A stretch of 64,000 bases of DNA from Pseudomonas alcaligenes (GTDB taxonomy: Bacteria; Pseudomonadota; Gammaproteobacteria; Pseudomonadales; Pseudomonadaceae), in NCBI RefSeq assembly GCF_014490745.1, contig NZ_LZEU01000001.1, forward strand, positions 4,305,501-4,369,500, given 5' to 3'. The translations under genes were made by a program, and so were the position numbers. The notes below the pieces were generated by a model that was not told where the DNA came from, made no database searches, and saw nothing but the letters and a program-made list of their open reading frames with translations. Below, one piece after another: positions 29,800-40,487 of this stretch (positions within the stretch are counted from its first letter, which is position 1; each line of letters opens with the position of its first letter).

Positions 29800-31785
29800 A
29801 TGGCCGGCCTGATCCCGCAATCCTTCATCGATGACCTGCTCAACCGCACCGACATAGTCGAGGTGGTGAGCTCGCGCATCCAACTGAAGAAGGCCGGCAA
29901 GAACTACACCGCCTGCTGCCCGTTCCACAAGGAAAAGACCCCCTCCTTCAGCGTCAGCCCGGACAAGCAGTTCTATTACTGCTTCGGCTGCGGCGCCGGC
30001 GGCAACGCCCTCGGCTTCGTCATGGATCACGACAGCCTGGACTTCCCCCTGGCCGTCGAGGAGCTGGCCAAGCGCGCCGGTATGGAAGTGCCGCGCGAGG
30101 ATGGCGGACGCGGGGGCAAACCGCGCCAGCCGACCGACTCGCCGCTCTACGCTCTGCTCACGGCCGCCAGCGACTATTACCGCCAGGCCCTGAAGAGCCA
30201 CCCGACACGCAAGGCGGCAGTGAACTACCTCAAGGGCCGCGGCCTGTCCGGCGAGATCGCCCGCGACTTCGGCCTGGGCTTCGCCCCGCCCGGCTGGGAC
30301 AACCTGCTCAAGCACCTGGGCGGCGACGCCCTGCAACAGAAGGCCATGATCGACGCCGGCCTGCTGATCGAGAACAGCGACAGCGGCAAACGCTATGACC
30401 GCTTCCGCGACCGCGTGATGTTCCCCATCCGCGACAGCCGCGGACGCATCATCGCCTTTGGCGGCCGAGTGCTCGGTGACGACAAGCCCAAGTACCTGAA
30501 CTCCCCGGAAACCCCAGTATTCCACAAGGGCCAGGAGCTCTACGGCCTGTACGAGGCGCGCAAGAGCAACCGCGACCTCGACGAGATCATGGTGGTCGAA
30601 GGCTACATGGACGTCATCGCCCTGGCTCAGCAGGGCCTGCGCAACGCGGTGGCCACCCTCGGCACGGCCACCAGCGAGGAACACCTCAAGCGCCTGTTCC
30701 GCCTGGTGCCCAGCGTGCTGTTCTGCTTCGACGGCGATGCGGCCGGACGCAAGGCCGCCTGGCGCGCCCTGGAGTCGACCCTGCCGAGCCTGCAGGACGG
30801 GCGCCGCGCGCGCTTCCTGTTCCTCCCCGAAGGCGAAGACCCGGACAGCCTGGTACGCGCCGAAGGCACCGACGCCTTCCGCGCCCGCATCAACCAGCAC
30901 GCCCAGCCGCTGGCCGACTACTTCTTCCAGCAACTGTGCGAAGAAGCCGACCCGCGCTCCCTGGAAGGCAAGGCGCACCTGGCCACCCTGGCTACCCCAC
31001 TGATCGAGCAGATCCCTGGCATCAACCTGCGCGCCCTGATGCGCCAGCGCCTCGGTGAAATCACCGGCCTCAACAGCGAAGCGCTCAACCAGGTCAGCCG
31101 CAGCACGCCAGCGCCTGCCACCCACCCGGTCACCAGCGACTATGCGGACGACCACTATTACGACAGCCAGCCGGACTACGGCGATATCGCCGACTACGCC
31201 AACCACATCGAGCCGCCCGCCGAGCAGGACTTCGAGCCCAAGAAGAACTGGAAGAAAGGCGAAGGCAAGCCATGGAAGAAGGACGGCAACTGGAAGAAGG
31301 GCGGCCGCGACGAACCGCCGCGCCCACCACGCAAGCCGGTCAGCGTCGAATCACCGACCCTGACCGCCTTGCGCACCCTGCTGCACCACCCGGCACTGGC
31401 GCAGAAGGTCGAGGATGCCAGCCACTTCGCCGCCGAGGACGACACCTATGCCCAGCTGCTGGTCGCCCTGCTCGGCGCCCTGCAAAAGGCGCCGCAGCTG
31501 CGCTCGCTGCAGCTGATCGCACGCTGGCATGGAACCCCCCAGGGGCGCCTGCTGCAGGCCCTGGCGGAAAAGGAATGGCTGATCGATCAGGACAATCTTG
31601 AAAAGCAGTTCTTCGACACCATTACTACACTTGCCAGTAGCCAACTGCAGAAACGGCGCGAGCAGCTCCTGCGCAGCGTCATGCAAAAAAGCCCCAGTGA
31701 ACTGACTCCGGAAGAGAAGACTCTACTGAGAGAACACTTCAGCCTCTCCTCTTCACCAGGCGACAAGAGCCCAACTGGCGCCTGA
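29800..31785 (+). CDS. dnaG: DNA primase
   Basis: Cytoplasmic primase of 661 aa that lays RNA primers at the replication fork with DnaB. The N-terminal zinc ribbon is CCPFHKEKTPSFSV with YYCFGCGAGGN. The Toprim domain has VVEGYMDVIAL and FDGDAAGRKAAW at about 265-320. The C-terminal DnaB-interacting helical domain covers about residues 515-650. Between them is a linker (about 455-515) that goes from acidic/Tyr-rich to a repetitive Lys/Trp-rich stretch (NWKKGEGKPWKK), longer than in E. coli. Second gene of the rpsU-dnaG-rpoD operon, behind two terminator-like hairpins. Confidence 0.97.
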   Translation: MAGLIPQSFIDDLLNRTDIVEVVSSRIQLKKAGKNYTACCPFHKEKTPSFSVSPDKQFYYCFGCGAGGNALGFVMDHDSLDFPLAVEELAKRAGMEVPREDGGRGGKPRQPTDSPLYALLTAASDYYRQALKSHPTRKAAVNYLKGRGLSGEIARDFGLGFAPPGWDNLLKHLGGDALQQKAMIDAGLLIENSDSGKRYDRFRDRVMFPIRDSRGRIIAFGGRVLGDDKPKYLNSPETPVFHKGQELYGLYEARKSNRDLDEIMVVEGYMDVIALAQQGLRNAVATLGTATSEEHLKRLFRLVPSVLFCFDGDAAGRKAAWRALESTLPSLQDGRRARFLFLPEGEDPDSLVRAEGTDAFRARINQHAQPLADYFFQQLCEEADPRSLEGKAHLATLATPLIEQIPGINLRALMRQRLGEITGLNSEALNQVSRSTPAPATHPVTSDYADDHYYDSQPDYGDIADYANHIEPPAEQDFEPKKNWKKGEGKPWKKDGNWKKGGRDEPPRPPRKPVSVESPTLTALRTLLHHPALAQKVEDASHFAAEDDTYAQLLVALLGALQKAPQLRSLQLIARWHGTPQGRLLQALAEKEWLIDQDNLEKQFFDTITTLASSQLQKRREQLLRSVMQKSPSELTPEEKTLLREHFSLSSSPGDKSPTGA

Positions 31786-31799
31786 TCCGCAAAATCGGG

Positions 31800-31805
31800 T
31801 ATAAT
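31800..31805 (+). promoter_or_regulatory. Candidate internal rpoD promoter (-10 box)
   Basis: A perfect TATAAT lies in the 67-base dnaG-rpoD gap, about 48 bases before the rpoD ATG. The -35 region (TGGCGC, 18-base spacing) is weak. It could provide rpoD-specific transcription, as separate rpoD promoters are known in other bacteria. Confidence 0.45.
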
Positions 31806-31852
31806 CCTCGGCTTATTTTCAGCCCGCCAAGACCTTCAGTGGATAGGGTGCC

Positions 31853-33700
<1,848 letters not shown>

Positions 33701-33701
33701 C

Positions 33702-33735
33702 AACAAAACCCCCGGCACCGACCGGGGGTTTTGTT
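33702..33735 (+). terminator. Strong terminator after rpoD
   Basis: AACAAAACCCCCGG (33702-33715) is perfectly complementary to CCGGGGGTTTTGTT (33722-33735) around a six-base loop, starting one base after the rpoD stop. The A-run/T-run ends make it suitable in both directions. Confidence 0.93.
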
Positions 33736-33760
33736 ATCCAGCGGCGCCGCGAACTACACT
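33731..33760 (+). promoter_or_regulatory. Putative rmcA promoter
   Basis: TTGTTA (33731-33736) and TACACT (33755-33760) are 18 bases apart, and the -10 is preceded by C (CTACACT), a sigma-S-favoured feature. It lies immediately after the rpoD terminator and 33 bases before the rmcA ATG. Assigned by eye. Confidence 0.4.
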
Positions 33761-33792
33761 GCAACTACCTGCAATCTTCCGGAAGTCGACCG

Positions 33793-36700
33793 ATGTCGCG
33801 CCTGCTGGCCATTCTCCTGCTGTGTCTGGCGTTCTCGGCGAGCCCGGTGGCGGCACTTAGCCTCACACCCGACGAGCAGGCCTGGCTGCAGGCCCACCCG
33901 CAGCTGCGCCTGGGCATTGATGCGTCCTGGCCGCCCTTCGAGTTTCGCGATCACCAGGGTCGCTACCAGGGCCTGGCCGCCAGCTATGTGCAACTGATCG
34001 AACAGCGCCTGCGGATCAAACTGCAACCGGTCGACCCGGGTAACTGGAGCCAGGTGCTGGCCAGCGCCAAGGCCGGCCGCCTCGACCTGCTCCCAGGCGT
34101 CATGGCCACCCCGGAGCGCCAGCGTGACCTGGCCTTCACCCGCCCCTATCTCGACTTTCCCATCGTCATCATTGCCCACCTGGGCGGCGCCCAGCCGCAC
34201 CGCCTGGAAGACCTCTACGGCCTCAAGGTGGCGGTCATCCAGGACTATGCGCCCCACGAGCTGCTGCGCACTCGCCACCCCGATCTCAACCTGCTGCCCC
34301 TGCCCAGCGTCAGCGCCGCCCTACAGGCCGTCGCCACCGGCCAGGCCGACGCCCTGGTCGGCGACCTCGCCTCCAGCGTGTGGAGCATGCGCCAGCTCAA
34401 GCTCGAAGGCCTGTTCGTCAGCGGCGAAACCCCCTATCGCTATCAGTTGGCCATGGCCGCTCCACGCAGCCAGGCGATCCTGGTCGGCATCCTCGACAAA
34501 CTGTTCGCCGACCTGAGCCCCGCCGAGGTCGCCGCCCTGCAGGAGCCCTGGGTCGGCGGCGTGTTGGATCGCCGCCAGGTCTGGCGCCAGGCTGCCCTGT
34601 ATGGCCTGCCGACCCTGCTGGCGGTGTTGCTGGTGCTGGCTGCGGTGCTGCGCATCAACCGCCGCCTGCGCCAGGAAATGCGCAGCCGCAAGACCCTCGA
34701 GCAGCAGCTGCGCATCAGCGAACAGCACTACCGCGGCCTGGTGGAAAGCCTCAACGCCATTGCCTGGGAAATGCGCCTGGAGGACTACTGCTTCACCTAT
34801 GTCTCGCCGCATGCCGAGAAGCTGCTCGGCTATCCCCTCAGCGAGTGGCTGCAGCCCGGCTTCTGGCAGCGCTCGCTGTATCCCGACGACGCCGAGACGG
34901 CCCTCAACTACTGCCTCACGGAAACCCAGGCCGGGCGAGATCACGCCTTCGACTACCGAATGCTCGCCGCCGACGGTCGTGTAGTGTGGATCCGCGACAT
35001 CGTCACCCTGATCCAGCGCGACGACAGCCTGATCCTGCGCGGCCTGATGGTCGACATCAGCGAGGCCAAGGCCGCCGAGCTGGCTCAGCAGCTGTCCGAG
35101 GAAAAATTCAGCTCGGTGTTCCACAACTGCCCGGACATCCTGGTCATCGCCCGCCGTAGCGACGGTGCCCTGCTGGCCCTCAACCACACCTTCGAACAGC
35201 AGCTCGGCATCGACAGCGCCGAAGCCATGGGCAAGACCGCCACCGAGCTGGCCATCTGGGGCGTGCCGGACATCGGCCCGCAGTTGCTGCAGCGCCTGCA
35301 GGGCGAACCCCTGAACAACCTGGAAATGCCCTTCCGCCGGCGCAATGGCGAGCAGTTCATCGGCCTCATCTCGGCCCAGCCGGTGGAACTGGACGGCACT
35401 GCCGCGCTGGTAGTCGCGGTACGCGACATCACCGAACTCAAGCGCACCCAGCAGAAGCTGCAGGCCTCCGAAGAGAAGTTCGCCAAGGCCTTCCACGCCT
35501 CACCCGACGGCCTGCTGATCACCCGCCTGAGCGATGGCCGCCTGCTCGAAGCCAACGAAGGCTTCTGCCGCATCACCGGCTACGAGCTGTCCCAGGTGAT
35601 CGGCCGCACCACCGAGGAAATCGGCCTGTGGGCCAACCTGGCCGACCGCGACCGGATGACCGAACTGGTGCGCAGCCAGGGCATGGTGCGCGACTTCCGC
35701 GCCTGGATCTGCACCCGCTACCAGCAGCAGCGCCTCGGCGAACTGGCCACCCAGACGATCATGATCAACGACGAGCCGTGCCTGCTCACCATCGCCCGCG
35801 ACATCACCGAGCGCCAGCTGATGCAGGAGCGCCTGCACCAGGCCGCCACCGTGTTCGAGAGCACCGCCGAAGGGGTGATGATCACCGACCTCAACCAGCG
35901 TATCAGCGCGGTCAACCGCGCCTTCAGCGAAATCACCGGCTACAGCGAGACCGAAGCCCTCGGCCAGTCGCCACGCCTGCTCGCCTCGGGCCAGCACGAC
36001 AGCGCCTTCTATGCCGCCATGTGGCACCAGTTGGCGGCCGAAGGCCACTGGCAGGGCGAGATCTGGAACCGGCGCAAGAACGGCGAGATCTATCCCGAGT
36101 GGCTGACCATCAGCGCAGTGCGCGACCAGAGCGACAGCATCACCCACTTCGTTGGCGTGTTCGCCGACATCAGCCCGCTCAAGCACGCCCAGGCCCGCCT
36201 CGACTACCAGGCCCACCACGACCCGCTCACCGGCCTGCCCAACCGCCTGCTGTTCGAGAGCCGCCTCAACGCCGCACTGACCGACGCGCGCACCGACGAC
36301 CGCCAGGGCGCCGTGCTGTTCCTCGACCTCGACCGTTTCAAGCACATCAACGACAGCCTCGGCCACCCGGTCGGCGACCTGCTGCTGAAGAGCATCGCCG
36401 AGCGCCTGCGCGAACAGCTGCGCGACATCGACACGGTGGCCCGCCTCGGTGGCGACGAATTCATCGTGCTACTCCCCGGCCTGCACCAGCCGCGCGACGC
36501 CGAACGAGTGGCGACCAAGCTGCTGGCCTGTTTCAGCCCCCCCTTCCAGGCCGACAGCCACGAGTTCTTCATCAGCGCCAGCATCGGCATCAGCCTGTTC
36601 CCCGAGGACGGCAACGACGTCGCCACCCTGGTCAAGAACGCCGACGCGGCGATGTACAGCTCCAAGGCCAAGGGCCGCAACCGCATCGAGTTCTACACCC

Positions 36701-37524
36701 GCAGCCTGACCTTCCAGGCCACCGAGCGCATGACCCTGGAGCATGAGCTGCGTCGCGCCATCGAACGCGACGAACTGAGCCTGCACTACCAGCCCAAGCT
36801 GTGCCTGGCCAGCCAGCAACTGATCGGCGCCGAAGCCCTGCTGCGCTGGCGCCACCCGGTATTCGGCGACATCCCGCCGGATCGCTTCATCCCCCTGGCC
36901 GAAGAAAACGGCATGATCCTCCAGCTCGGCGACTGGGCCCTGCAGGAAGCCTGTCGGCAGATGCGCGAATGGCAGGGCCAGCACGCTCCCTTCGGCCCGC
37001 TGTCGGTCAATCTCTCCGGCAGCCAGCTGCGCCAGCCGCAACTGGCCCAGCGCATCGCCGACTCCCTCGCCGACTTCGGCCTGGCGCCCGCCAGCCTGCA
37101 GCTGGAAATCACCGAAAGCTTCATCATGAGCCAGGCCGAAGAGGCCCTGTTCATCCTCCACGAACTCAAGGCCCTGGGCCTGCAACTGGCCATCGACGAC
37201 TTCGGTACCGGCTACTCCTCGCTCAGCTACCTCAAGCGCCTGCCGCTGGACATCCTGAAGATCGACAAGTCGTTCATCCGCGGCCTGCCTGAAGACCAGG
37301 ACGACGCCGCCATCACCCGCGCCATCATCGCCCTAGGTCGCAGCCTGCAGTTCACGGTGATCGCCGAAGGCGTGGAAACCAAGGCCCAGGAACTGTTCCT
37401 GGCTGCCGAAGGCTGCCAGCAGATCCAGGGCTACGTGGTCAGCCGGCCGCTCTCCGCCGAGTCTTTCGCCAGCAATTTCCTCGGCCCATTAGCGATTGGC
37501 AGCGCCGAAAAGGCCCCGGTATAA
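33793..37524 (+). CDS. rmcA: Membrane PAS/GGDEF/EAL c-di-GMP regulator, RmcA-like
   Basis: Inner-membrane protein of 1243 aa that should make or degrade cyclic di-GMP in response to redox or ligand signals. Order: signal peptide, periplasmic SBP_bac_3 domain (about 25-255), membrane segment 267-288, four PAS domains (about 305-425, 435-550, 555-680, 685-805), GGDEF (motif near residue 886) and EAL (EALLRW near 1013). The GGDEF motif is intact and preceded by an RDID inhibitory site five residues away; EAL residues in LEITES and IDDFGTGYSSLSYLK are intact, so both activities are possible. Position after rpoD and domain order match PA0575 (RmcA, about 1245 aa), a phenazine-responsive phosphodiesterase affecting biofilm structure. 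Confidence 0.92.
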   Translation: MSRLLAILLLCLAFSASPVAALSLTPDEQAWLQAHPQLRLGIDASWPPFEFRDHQGRYQGLAASYVQLIEQRLRIKLQPVDPGNWSQVLASAKAGRLDLLPGVMATPERQRDLAFTRPYLDFPIVIIAHLGGAQPHRLEDLYGLKVAVIQDYAPHELLRTRHPDLNLLPLPSVSAALQAVATGQADALVGDLASSVWSMRQLKLEGLFVSGETPYRYQLAMAAPRSQAILVGILDKLFADLSPAEVAALQEPWVGGVLDRRQVWRQAALYGLPTLLAVLLVLAAVLRINRRLRQEMRSRKTLEQQLRISEQHYRGLVESLNAIAWEMRLEDYCFTYVSPHAEKLLGYPLSEWLQPGFWQRSLYPDDAETALNYCLTETQAGRDHAFDYRMLAADGRVVWIRDIVTLIQRDDSLILRGLMVDISEAKAAELAQQLSEEKFSSVFHNCPDILVIARRSDGALLALNHTFEQQLGIDSAEAMGKTATELAIWGVPDIGPQLLQRLQGEPLNNLEMPFRRRNGEQFIGLISAQPVELDGTAALVVAVRDITELKRTQQKLQASEEKFAKAFHASPDGLLITRLSDGRLLEANEGFCRITGYELSQVIGRTTEEIGLWANLADRDRMTELVRSQGMVRDFRAWICTRYQQQRLGELATQTIMINDEPCLLTIARDITERQLMQERLHQAATVFESTAEGVMITDLNQRISAVNRAFSEITGYSETEALGQSPRLLASGQHDSAFYAAMWHQLAAEGHWQGEIWNRRKNGEIYPEWLTISAVRDQSDSITHFVGVFADISPLKHAQARLDYQAHHDPLTGLPNRLLFESRLNAALTDARTDDRQGAVLFLDLDRFKHINDSLGHPVGDLLLKSIAERLREQLRDIDTVARLGGDEFIVLLPGLHQPRDAERVATKLLACFSPPFQADSHEFFISASIGISLFPEDGNDVATLVKNADAAMYSSKAKGRNRIEFYTRSLTFQATERMTLEHELRRAIERDELSLHYQPKLCLASQQLIGAEALLRWRHPVFGDIPPDRFIPLAEENGMILQLGDWALQEACRQMREWQGQHAPFGPLSVNLSGSQLRQPQLAQRIADSLADFGLAPASLQLEITESFIMSQAEEALFILHELKALGLQLAIDDFGTGYSSLSYLKRLPLDILKIDKSFIRGLPEDQDDAAITRAIIALGRSLQFTVIAEGVETKAQELFLAAEGCQQIQGYVVSRPLSAESFASNFLGPLAIGSAEKAPV

Positions 37525-37525
37525 T
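37496..37525 (+). promoter_or_regulatory. tRNA promoter embedded in the rmcA 3' end
   Basis: TTGGCA (37496-37501) and a perfect TATAAT (37520-37525) are 18 bases apart, followed by a GC-rich discriminator (CCGCCCGCC) of the stringently controlled type and by the tRNA at 37541. The -10 box contains the rmcA stop codon TAA (37522-37524). Confidence 0.75.
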
Positions 37526-37540
37526 CCGCCCGCCTTCTGG

Positions 37541-37617
37541 GGGCCTATAGCTCAGTCGGTTAGAGCAGAGGACTCATAATCCTTTGGTCCACGGTTCGAG
37601 TCCGTGTGGGCCCACCA
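37541..37617 (+). tRNA. tRNA with CAU anticodon, probably tRNA-Ile2 (alternative: elongator Met)
   Basis: A full 77-base cloverleaf with encoded CCA. The acceptor stem GGGCCTA pairs with TGGGCCC, the D-loop is AGTCGGTTA, the anticodon CAT is at 37575-37577 in the loop CTCATAA, and the T-loop is GTTCGAGTC. A CAU anticodon with C4-G69 and C5-G68 in the acceptor stem favours the isoleucine tRNA whose C34 is changed to lysidine by TilS; E. coli ileX also lies near rpoD. The 27-43 pair is G-U, unlike E. coli tRNA-Ile2, so elongator Met is not excluded. Confidence 0.93.
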
Positions 37618-37628
37618 CCGCTTCACGC

Positions 37629-37654
37629 AAAAGCCGCACAGATGTGCGGCTTTT
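37629..37654 (+). terminator. Terminator after the tRNA
   Basis: AAAAGCCGCACA pairs with TGTGCGGCTTTT around a short loop, ending in a T-run: an intrinsic terminator 12 bases after the tRNA. Confidence 0.9.
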
Positions 37655-37834
37655 CACTTTCTGCAGGGCTATCCGGCCACGCGCTGGTCGCCCCTTCCCC
37701 GCCCTTGTTAAAATCGCGCGCCGCCACGGATTAGGTCGACCCAGCGTTTTGCGGGTCTGGCACCCTGTCGTTCGATGTTCATCTCGCAGCCCGGCTCCGG
37801 CCGAGGCCACTTGCTTACCAGGATGGTAGTACCC

Positions 37835-40351
37835 ATGCCCACACCGCTTGAATCCTCGCCTTTTTCCTTTGTCAGCCTGTCCGGCAACAGCCAGACCGAC
37901 AGCCTGATCTACGGCACCAAGTGGGGCGGCGCCACGGGCAGCGCGGTAAGCCTCAGCTACAGCTTTCTCGGCGCCAACTCCTCGTTCGACCAGGACTACT
38001 CCTACGACAACGAGTACCAGAACGCCTTCGTCCTGACGGCCGGCCAGCAAAGTGCGGCCACGGCCGCCCTGGCCGAATGGAGTGCGGTTGCCAACATCAC
38101 CTTCACCAAGGTCAGCGAGACCAGCAGCCAGGTCGGCACCCTGCGCTTCGGCGGCTATGCCGGGATGGACGAGAATTACGCCGCCTGGGCCTACCTGCCG
38201 GGCTCTACGCCATCGGCCGGCGATACCTGGCTCAGCCCGAGCACCGGCAGCAACCCGAAGGCCGGCGACTTCGACTACCACACCCTGGTGCACGAAATCG
38301 GCCACGCCCTCGGCCTCAAGCACCCCTTCGAAGCCAGCGACCGCAGTGGCTTTACCCTGAGCGGCACGCAGTACGACGACGTGCGCTACACGGTGATGAG
38401 CTATACCGCACCTTACTCGTTCCTGCCCACCGGACCGATGCTGTTCGACATCGCCGCCATGCAGCACCTGTACGGCGCCAACATGAGCTGGCAGACCGGC
38501 AACAACACCTACAAGTGGGATGCCAACAGCAGCGTCTTCGAGACCATCTGGGATGCCGGCGGCATCGACACCATCGACGCCAGCAACCAGGCCGTCGCTG
38601 TCAACATCGACCTCAAGGCCGGCAACTTCAGCTCGATCGGCAAGGCTTTCTGGAGCGAAAGTGGCTACATCAATAACGGTCTGGCCATTGCCTACGGTGC
38701 AGTGATCGAGAACGCCACCGGCTCGGCCTACAACGACACCCTGACCGGAAACGGGCAGAACAATGTGCTCAACGGCCTGGGTGGAGCCGACCAGATGAGC
38801 GGGAACAATGGCAGCGACAGCTACTACGTCGACAACGCCGGCGATCTGGTCAGTGAAGCCAACGCAGACACCAGCACCGGCGGCACCGACACGGTATACA
38901 GCTACCTGGCGTCCTACACCCTGAGCAACAACGTGGAAAACCTGCGCATCCTGGCCGCCGGGAATGCCAACGGCACGGGTAATGCCCTGAACAATGCCCT
39001 CTATGGCGGTAGTGGTAACAACATCCTCAACGGTGCGGCAGGGGCCGACAGCATGAGCGGCGGCGACGGCAGCGATATCTATTACGTCGACAACGCCGGC
39101 GACCTGGTCAGCGAAACCAATGCCACAACTGCCAGCGGCGGTACCGATAGCGTCTACAGCTACCTGGCGGCCTACGCCCTGGGTGCCAATGTGGAAAACC
39201 TGCGCATCCTGGCCACCGGGAATGCCAACGGCACCGGCAATAACCTAAACAACATCCTGCTGGCTGGCGGCGGTAACAATGTCCTCAATGGTGGAACTGG
39301 CACCGACACCGCCTCCTACCTCTATGCCACCCAAGGCGTCAGCCTCGACCTCGGGTTGACTGGTGCCCAGGCCACTGGTGGTTCAGGCAGCGATACCCTG
39401 CTCAATATCGAGAACCTCAATGGCAGCAAATACGACGACAAACTGATCGGCAACAGCGCCGCCAACAAACTCAATGGCGATGCCGGCAATGACGTCCTCA
39501 ACGGCGGCGCTGGGGCCGACACTCTCAATGGCGGCGACGGCAATGACAGCTATTACGTCGACAACGCCGGCGACCTGGTCAGCGAAAACAATGCCGACCT
39601 GGCCAGCGGCGGCAACGACACAGTCTTCAGCTCCCTGGCGGCCTATACCCTGGGCAACAACCTGGAGAACCTACGCATCCAGGCCACTGGCGCGGCCAAT
39701 GGCACCGGCAATGCGCTGAACAACACCATCCACGCCGGCAGCGGCAACAACGTGCTCGACGGCGGCGCCGGCAACGACCTGCTGGTCTATCTCAATGCCA
39801 GCAGCGGCATCACCCTCAATCTGGGCCTTACTACTGCCCAGGCTACCGGCGGTTCCGGCAGCGACACCATTCTCAACTTCGAGCGGGTTAGTGGCAGCAA
39901 CTACAACGACAAATTCATCGGCAATGGCGCAGCCAATACCCTATATGGCAATGCTGGTAACGATCAGCTCGATGGCGGGGTTGGCAATGATGTGCTGGTT
40001 GGCGGAAGTGGTACGGACACTCTGATCGGTGGAGTCGGTGCAGATCGATTCGACTTCGATGCCCTGAGCGATTTCGCCCTGGGCGCCCTGCGCGATGTGA
40101 TCAAGGACTTCAAGCTGGCCGAAGGCGACCTAATCGATCTCTCCACTCTGGATGCCAACAGTGCCACCACCGGCATCAACGAGGCCTTCAGCTTTATCGG
40201 CAGCGCCGCCTTCAGTGCCAGCAATGCCACTGGACAGCTGCGTTTCAGCGACGGGATTCTTTATGGCAGCGTGAATGCCGATGCGACCCCCGAGTTCGAA
40301 ATCCAGCTACTTGGCGTCAGCAGCCTGACCAGCAGCGCCCTCATTGCCTGA
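37835..40351 (+). CDS. RTX metalloprotease, serralysin (M10B)-like, with extended repeat region
   Basis: Predicted extracellular zinc protease of about 838 aa. The catalytic domain (about 1-230) has the metzincin site HEIGHALGLKHP with zinc ligands His153, His157 and His163 and the Met-turn VMSYT near 188. No N-terminal signal peptide is seen, as expected for type I secretion. From about 300 to 770 there are calcium-binding GGxGxDxLx nonapeptides mixed with two repeated longer modules, which makes the protein much longer than the usual 470-500 aa. The C-terminus (FEIQLLGVSSLTSSALIA) resembles serralysin secretion signals. No ABC exporter genes lie nearby. ATG 37835 is chosen; an in-frame ATG at 37823 is possible. 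It is absent at this place in the P. aeruginosa gene order I recall. Confidence 0.85.
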   Translation: MPTPLESSPFSFVSLSGNSQTDSLIYGTKWGGATGSAVSLSYSFLGANSSFDQDYSYDNEYQNAFVLTAGQQSAATAALAEWSAVANITFTKVSETSSQVGTLRFGGYAGMDENYAAWAYLPGSTPSAGDTWLSPSTGSNPKAGDFDYHTLVHEIGHALGLKHPFEASDRSGFTLSGTQYDDVRYTVMSYTAPYSFLPTGPMLFDIAAMQHLYGANMSWQTGNNTYKWDANSSVFETIWDAGGIDTIDASNQAVAVNIDLKAGNFSSIGKAFWSESGYINNGLAIAYGAVIENATGSAYNDTLTGNGQNNVLNGLGGADQMSGNNGSDSYYVDNAGDLVSEANADTSTGGTDTVYSYLASYTLSNNVENLRILAAGNANGTGNALNNALYGGSGNNILNGAAGADSMSGGDGSDIYYVDNAGDLVSETNATTASGGTDSVYSYLAAYALGANVENLRILATGNANGTGNNLNNILLAGGGNNVLNGGTGTDTASYLYATQGVSLDLGLTGAQATGGSGSDTLLNIENLNGSKYDDKLIGNSAANKLNGDAGNDVLNGGAGADTLNGGDGNDSYYVDNAGDLVSENNADLASGGNDTVFSSLAAYTLGNNLENLRIQATGAANGTGNALNNTIHAGSGNNVLDGGAGNDLLVYLNASSGITLNLGLTTAQATGGSGSDTILNFERVSGSNYNDKFIGNGAANTLYGNAGNDQLDGGVGNDVLVGGSGTDTLIGGVGADRFDFDALSDFALGALRDVIKDFKLAEGDLIDLSTLDANSATTGINEAFSFIGSAAFSASNATGQLRFSDGILYGSVNADATPEFEIQLLGVSSLTSSALIA
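38821..39728 (+). repeat. In-gene tandem modules of the RTX protein
   Basis: A module of about 178 bases (59 codons, beginning YYVDNAGDLVSE and ending NGTGNALNN) occurs three times, near 38821-38998, 39080-39257 and 39551-39728. A second module (beginning LGLTGAQATGGSGSDT) occurs near 39354 and again near 39828, just beyond this interval. The copies are diverged at the DNA level but nearly identical in protein. Confidence 0.8.
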
Positions 40352-40487
40352 CCCCGGCGGCGCTGCGCATCCTTCCAATGGCAGCGCAGCTCCAACCCAT
40401 CCTGTCCCCCTAGTACGCCCCTCTGCGGCCATCTAGAATCGCTAGCGCAACGCCCCTAACTGCTTCGCGGACATGCAAAGGAACTGT

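Noticed and set aside
38761..40080. Repeat array that might suggest a CRISPR or satellite
   Set aside because: The repeats are in frame, encode calcium-binding RTX modules and have no uniform spacers.
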